Shown piece after piece: positions 63,174 to 64,000 of a stretch of 64,000 bases of DNA. The stretch is from assembly GCF_000813845.1 (NCBI RefSeq), contig NZ_JWTB01000019.1, forward strand, positions 186,001 to 250,000, written 5' to 3'. Within the stretch, counting starts at the first letter, position 1. Every line of letters begins with the position of its first letter. The notes beneath the pieces are model-generated. The model made no database searches, was not told where the DNA came from, and worked only from the letters and a program-made list of their open reading frames with translations. Origin of the DNA: Pseudarthrobacter phenanthrenivorans. Its GTDB lineage: Bacteria > Actinomycetota > Actinomycetes > Actinomycetales > Micrococcaceae. The position numbers were made by a program, and so were the translations under genes.

Positions 63174-64000
63174 ATGACAAAGCTTCGGAACAGGTTTGCA
63201 GGCCCCGCTCCCATGGCCGCATTGGCAGGCGTGGTGGCGGCCGCCGTCGTGCTCGCCGTTGCGGAGCTGATCGGGGCATTCTTCACCACGAGGGCGACTC
63301 CCCTGTTCGCTTTGGGGTCCACGTTCATTGACTTCACGCCGCCCGGGCTGAAGGACTTCGCCATCGCCACCTTCGGCACCAACGACAAGGCGGCCCTGTT
63401 TGTGGGCATGGGCCTGACCATCGCGGTGCTGGCCTGCGTGCTGGGCGTCGTGGCCTACCGCAAGTGGGCCCTGGGCGTCCTGGGCGTGCTGTTCATGGGC
63501 GCGGTGATCGTGGCCTGCGTCGTGACCCGCGCCGGAGTAGGACCCGCCGACGCCATCCCTTCGATCCTGGGAACCCTCGCCGGCCTGGTGGTCCTGCGCC
63601 GCCTGATGGTGCCGTTGTGGGGTTTGAAGGCGTGGCCGGAAGCCCCGGCAGATACAGCGGCCGACGGCGAAGACATGGTGGGGAGCGACGGCACCAGCCG
63701 CCGGCGCTTCTTTACCGCTGCCGGAGTCACGGCAGTGGCCGCCGGGGTGGCCGCCACCGGCGGCCGGCTGCTGGGAGCCGCGCGAAGCAATGTGGCCAAG
63801 GCACGCGAGGCACTGCGCCTGCCGTCACCTGCCCAGCCCGCAGCCCCGGTGCCGTCCGGAGTCCAGTCGCCCGTGGCAGGAGTGACGCCGTGGCTCACGC
63901 CAAATAGCGAGTTCTACCGGATCGACACCGCGCTGAGCGTTCCGGAGATCAACGTTGACGACTGGGAACTGCGTGTCCATGGACTGGTGGAGCAGGAAGT
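63174..64000 (+). CDS. Molybdopterin-dependent oxidoreductase, membrane/Tat type (partial, 3' end outside window)
   Basis: The first 275 residues are visible. About four hydrophobic segments form an N-terminal membrane domain, followed by an internal twin-arginine sequence SRRRFFTAAGVTAVAAGVAA at about residue 183. The start of a sulfite-oxidase-like molybdopterin domain is then seen (LTPNSEFYRIDTALSVPEIN, then WELRVHGLVE). The catalytic cysteine region lies beyond the window. Substrate unknown. The ATG at 63174 lacks a clear ribosome binding site; an ATG at 63213 is an alternative. Confidence 0.85.
   Translation, partial: MTKLRNRFAGPAPMAALAGVVAAAVVLAVAELIGAFFTTRATPLFALGSTFIDFTPPGLKDFAIATFGTNDKAALFVGMGLTIAVLACVLGVVAYRKWALGVLGVLFMGAVIVACVVTRAGVGPADAIPSILGTLAGLVVLRRLMVPLWGLKAWPEAPADTAADGEDMVGSDGTSRRRFFTAAGVTAVAAGVAATGGRLLGAARSNVAKAREALRLPSPAQPAAPVPSGVQSPVAGVTPWLTPNSEFYRIDTALSVPEINVDDWELRVHGLVEQE

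Overview
The window is a high-GC, gene-dense stretch of actinobacterial chromosome. Protein sequences, the dense GTGA/ATGA start-stop overlaps and the gene order point to an Arthrobacter/Pseudarthrobacter-type soil bacterium (Micrococcaceae). No rRNA, phage, insertion sequence or CRISPR array is visible, and there is one tRNA gene (tRNA-Pro, CGG anticodon).

Layout. 0-8 kb: 3' part of acuC, a K+ uptake pair (ktrB-ktrA), proC, and the minus-strand unit topA-sseB-ppx. 8-15 kb: a methyltransferase, two related lipoproteins, trhO, a GNAT protein and an MrfA-like helicase. 15.3-21.2 kb: a 53/54-bp tandem repeat, then a minus-strand Flp/Tad pilus operon (ssd-tadA-tadB-tadC-DUF4244 pilin-tadE-tadE-like). 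21.4-26.5 kb: an unusual PolA-type polymerase, a DUF1508 protein, a CoA-type Nudix hydrolase, nth and a membrane protein. 26.9-28.9 kb: acs behind a predicted CRP site.

28.9-50.1 kb carries three sugar-import cassettes around housekeeping genes. Cassette A is SBP-permease-permease-DeoR, substrate unknown. Cassette B is a LacI regulator and Gfo/Idh protein divergent from permease-permease-SBP-GH36 alpha-galactosidase. Cassette C is LacI, SBP-permease-permease and a GH51 arabinofuranosidase. None has its own ATPase gene. Between B and C lie aroQ, a MarP-type protease and crp.

50-64 kb: Nudix-ridA-DUF4177, a class A PBP, a metallophosphoesterase, a two-gene ABC exporter, tRNA-Pro, a small secreted protein with two identical VGNWPDPM motifs divergent from an XRE-TPR regulator, purD-purC, and the 5' part of a molybdopterin oxidoreductase.

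From topA to the metallophosphoesterase the order broadly follows, from memory, M. tuberculosis Rv3646c-Rv3683 (topA, helicase, pilus/ssd, acs, marP, nth, crp, ponA2, phosphoesterase), with the sugar cassettes set into that backbone. CRP encoded here probably ties acs and cassette A to cAMP, since CRP-type sites precede both. The most intriguing locus is the secreted repeat peptide beside the TPR regulator (59.1-60.8 kb). It has the architecture of an RRNPP-type peptide-pheromone system and I do not recognise it as described.
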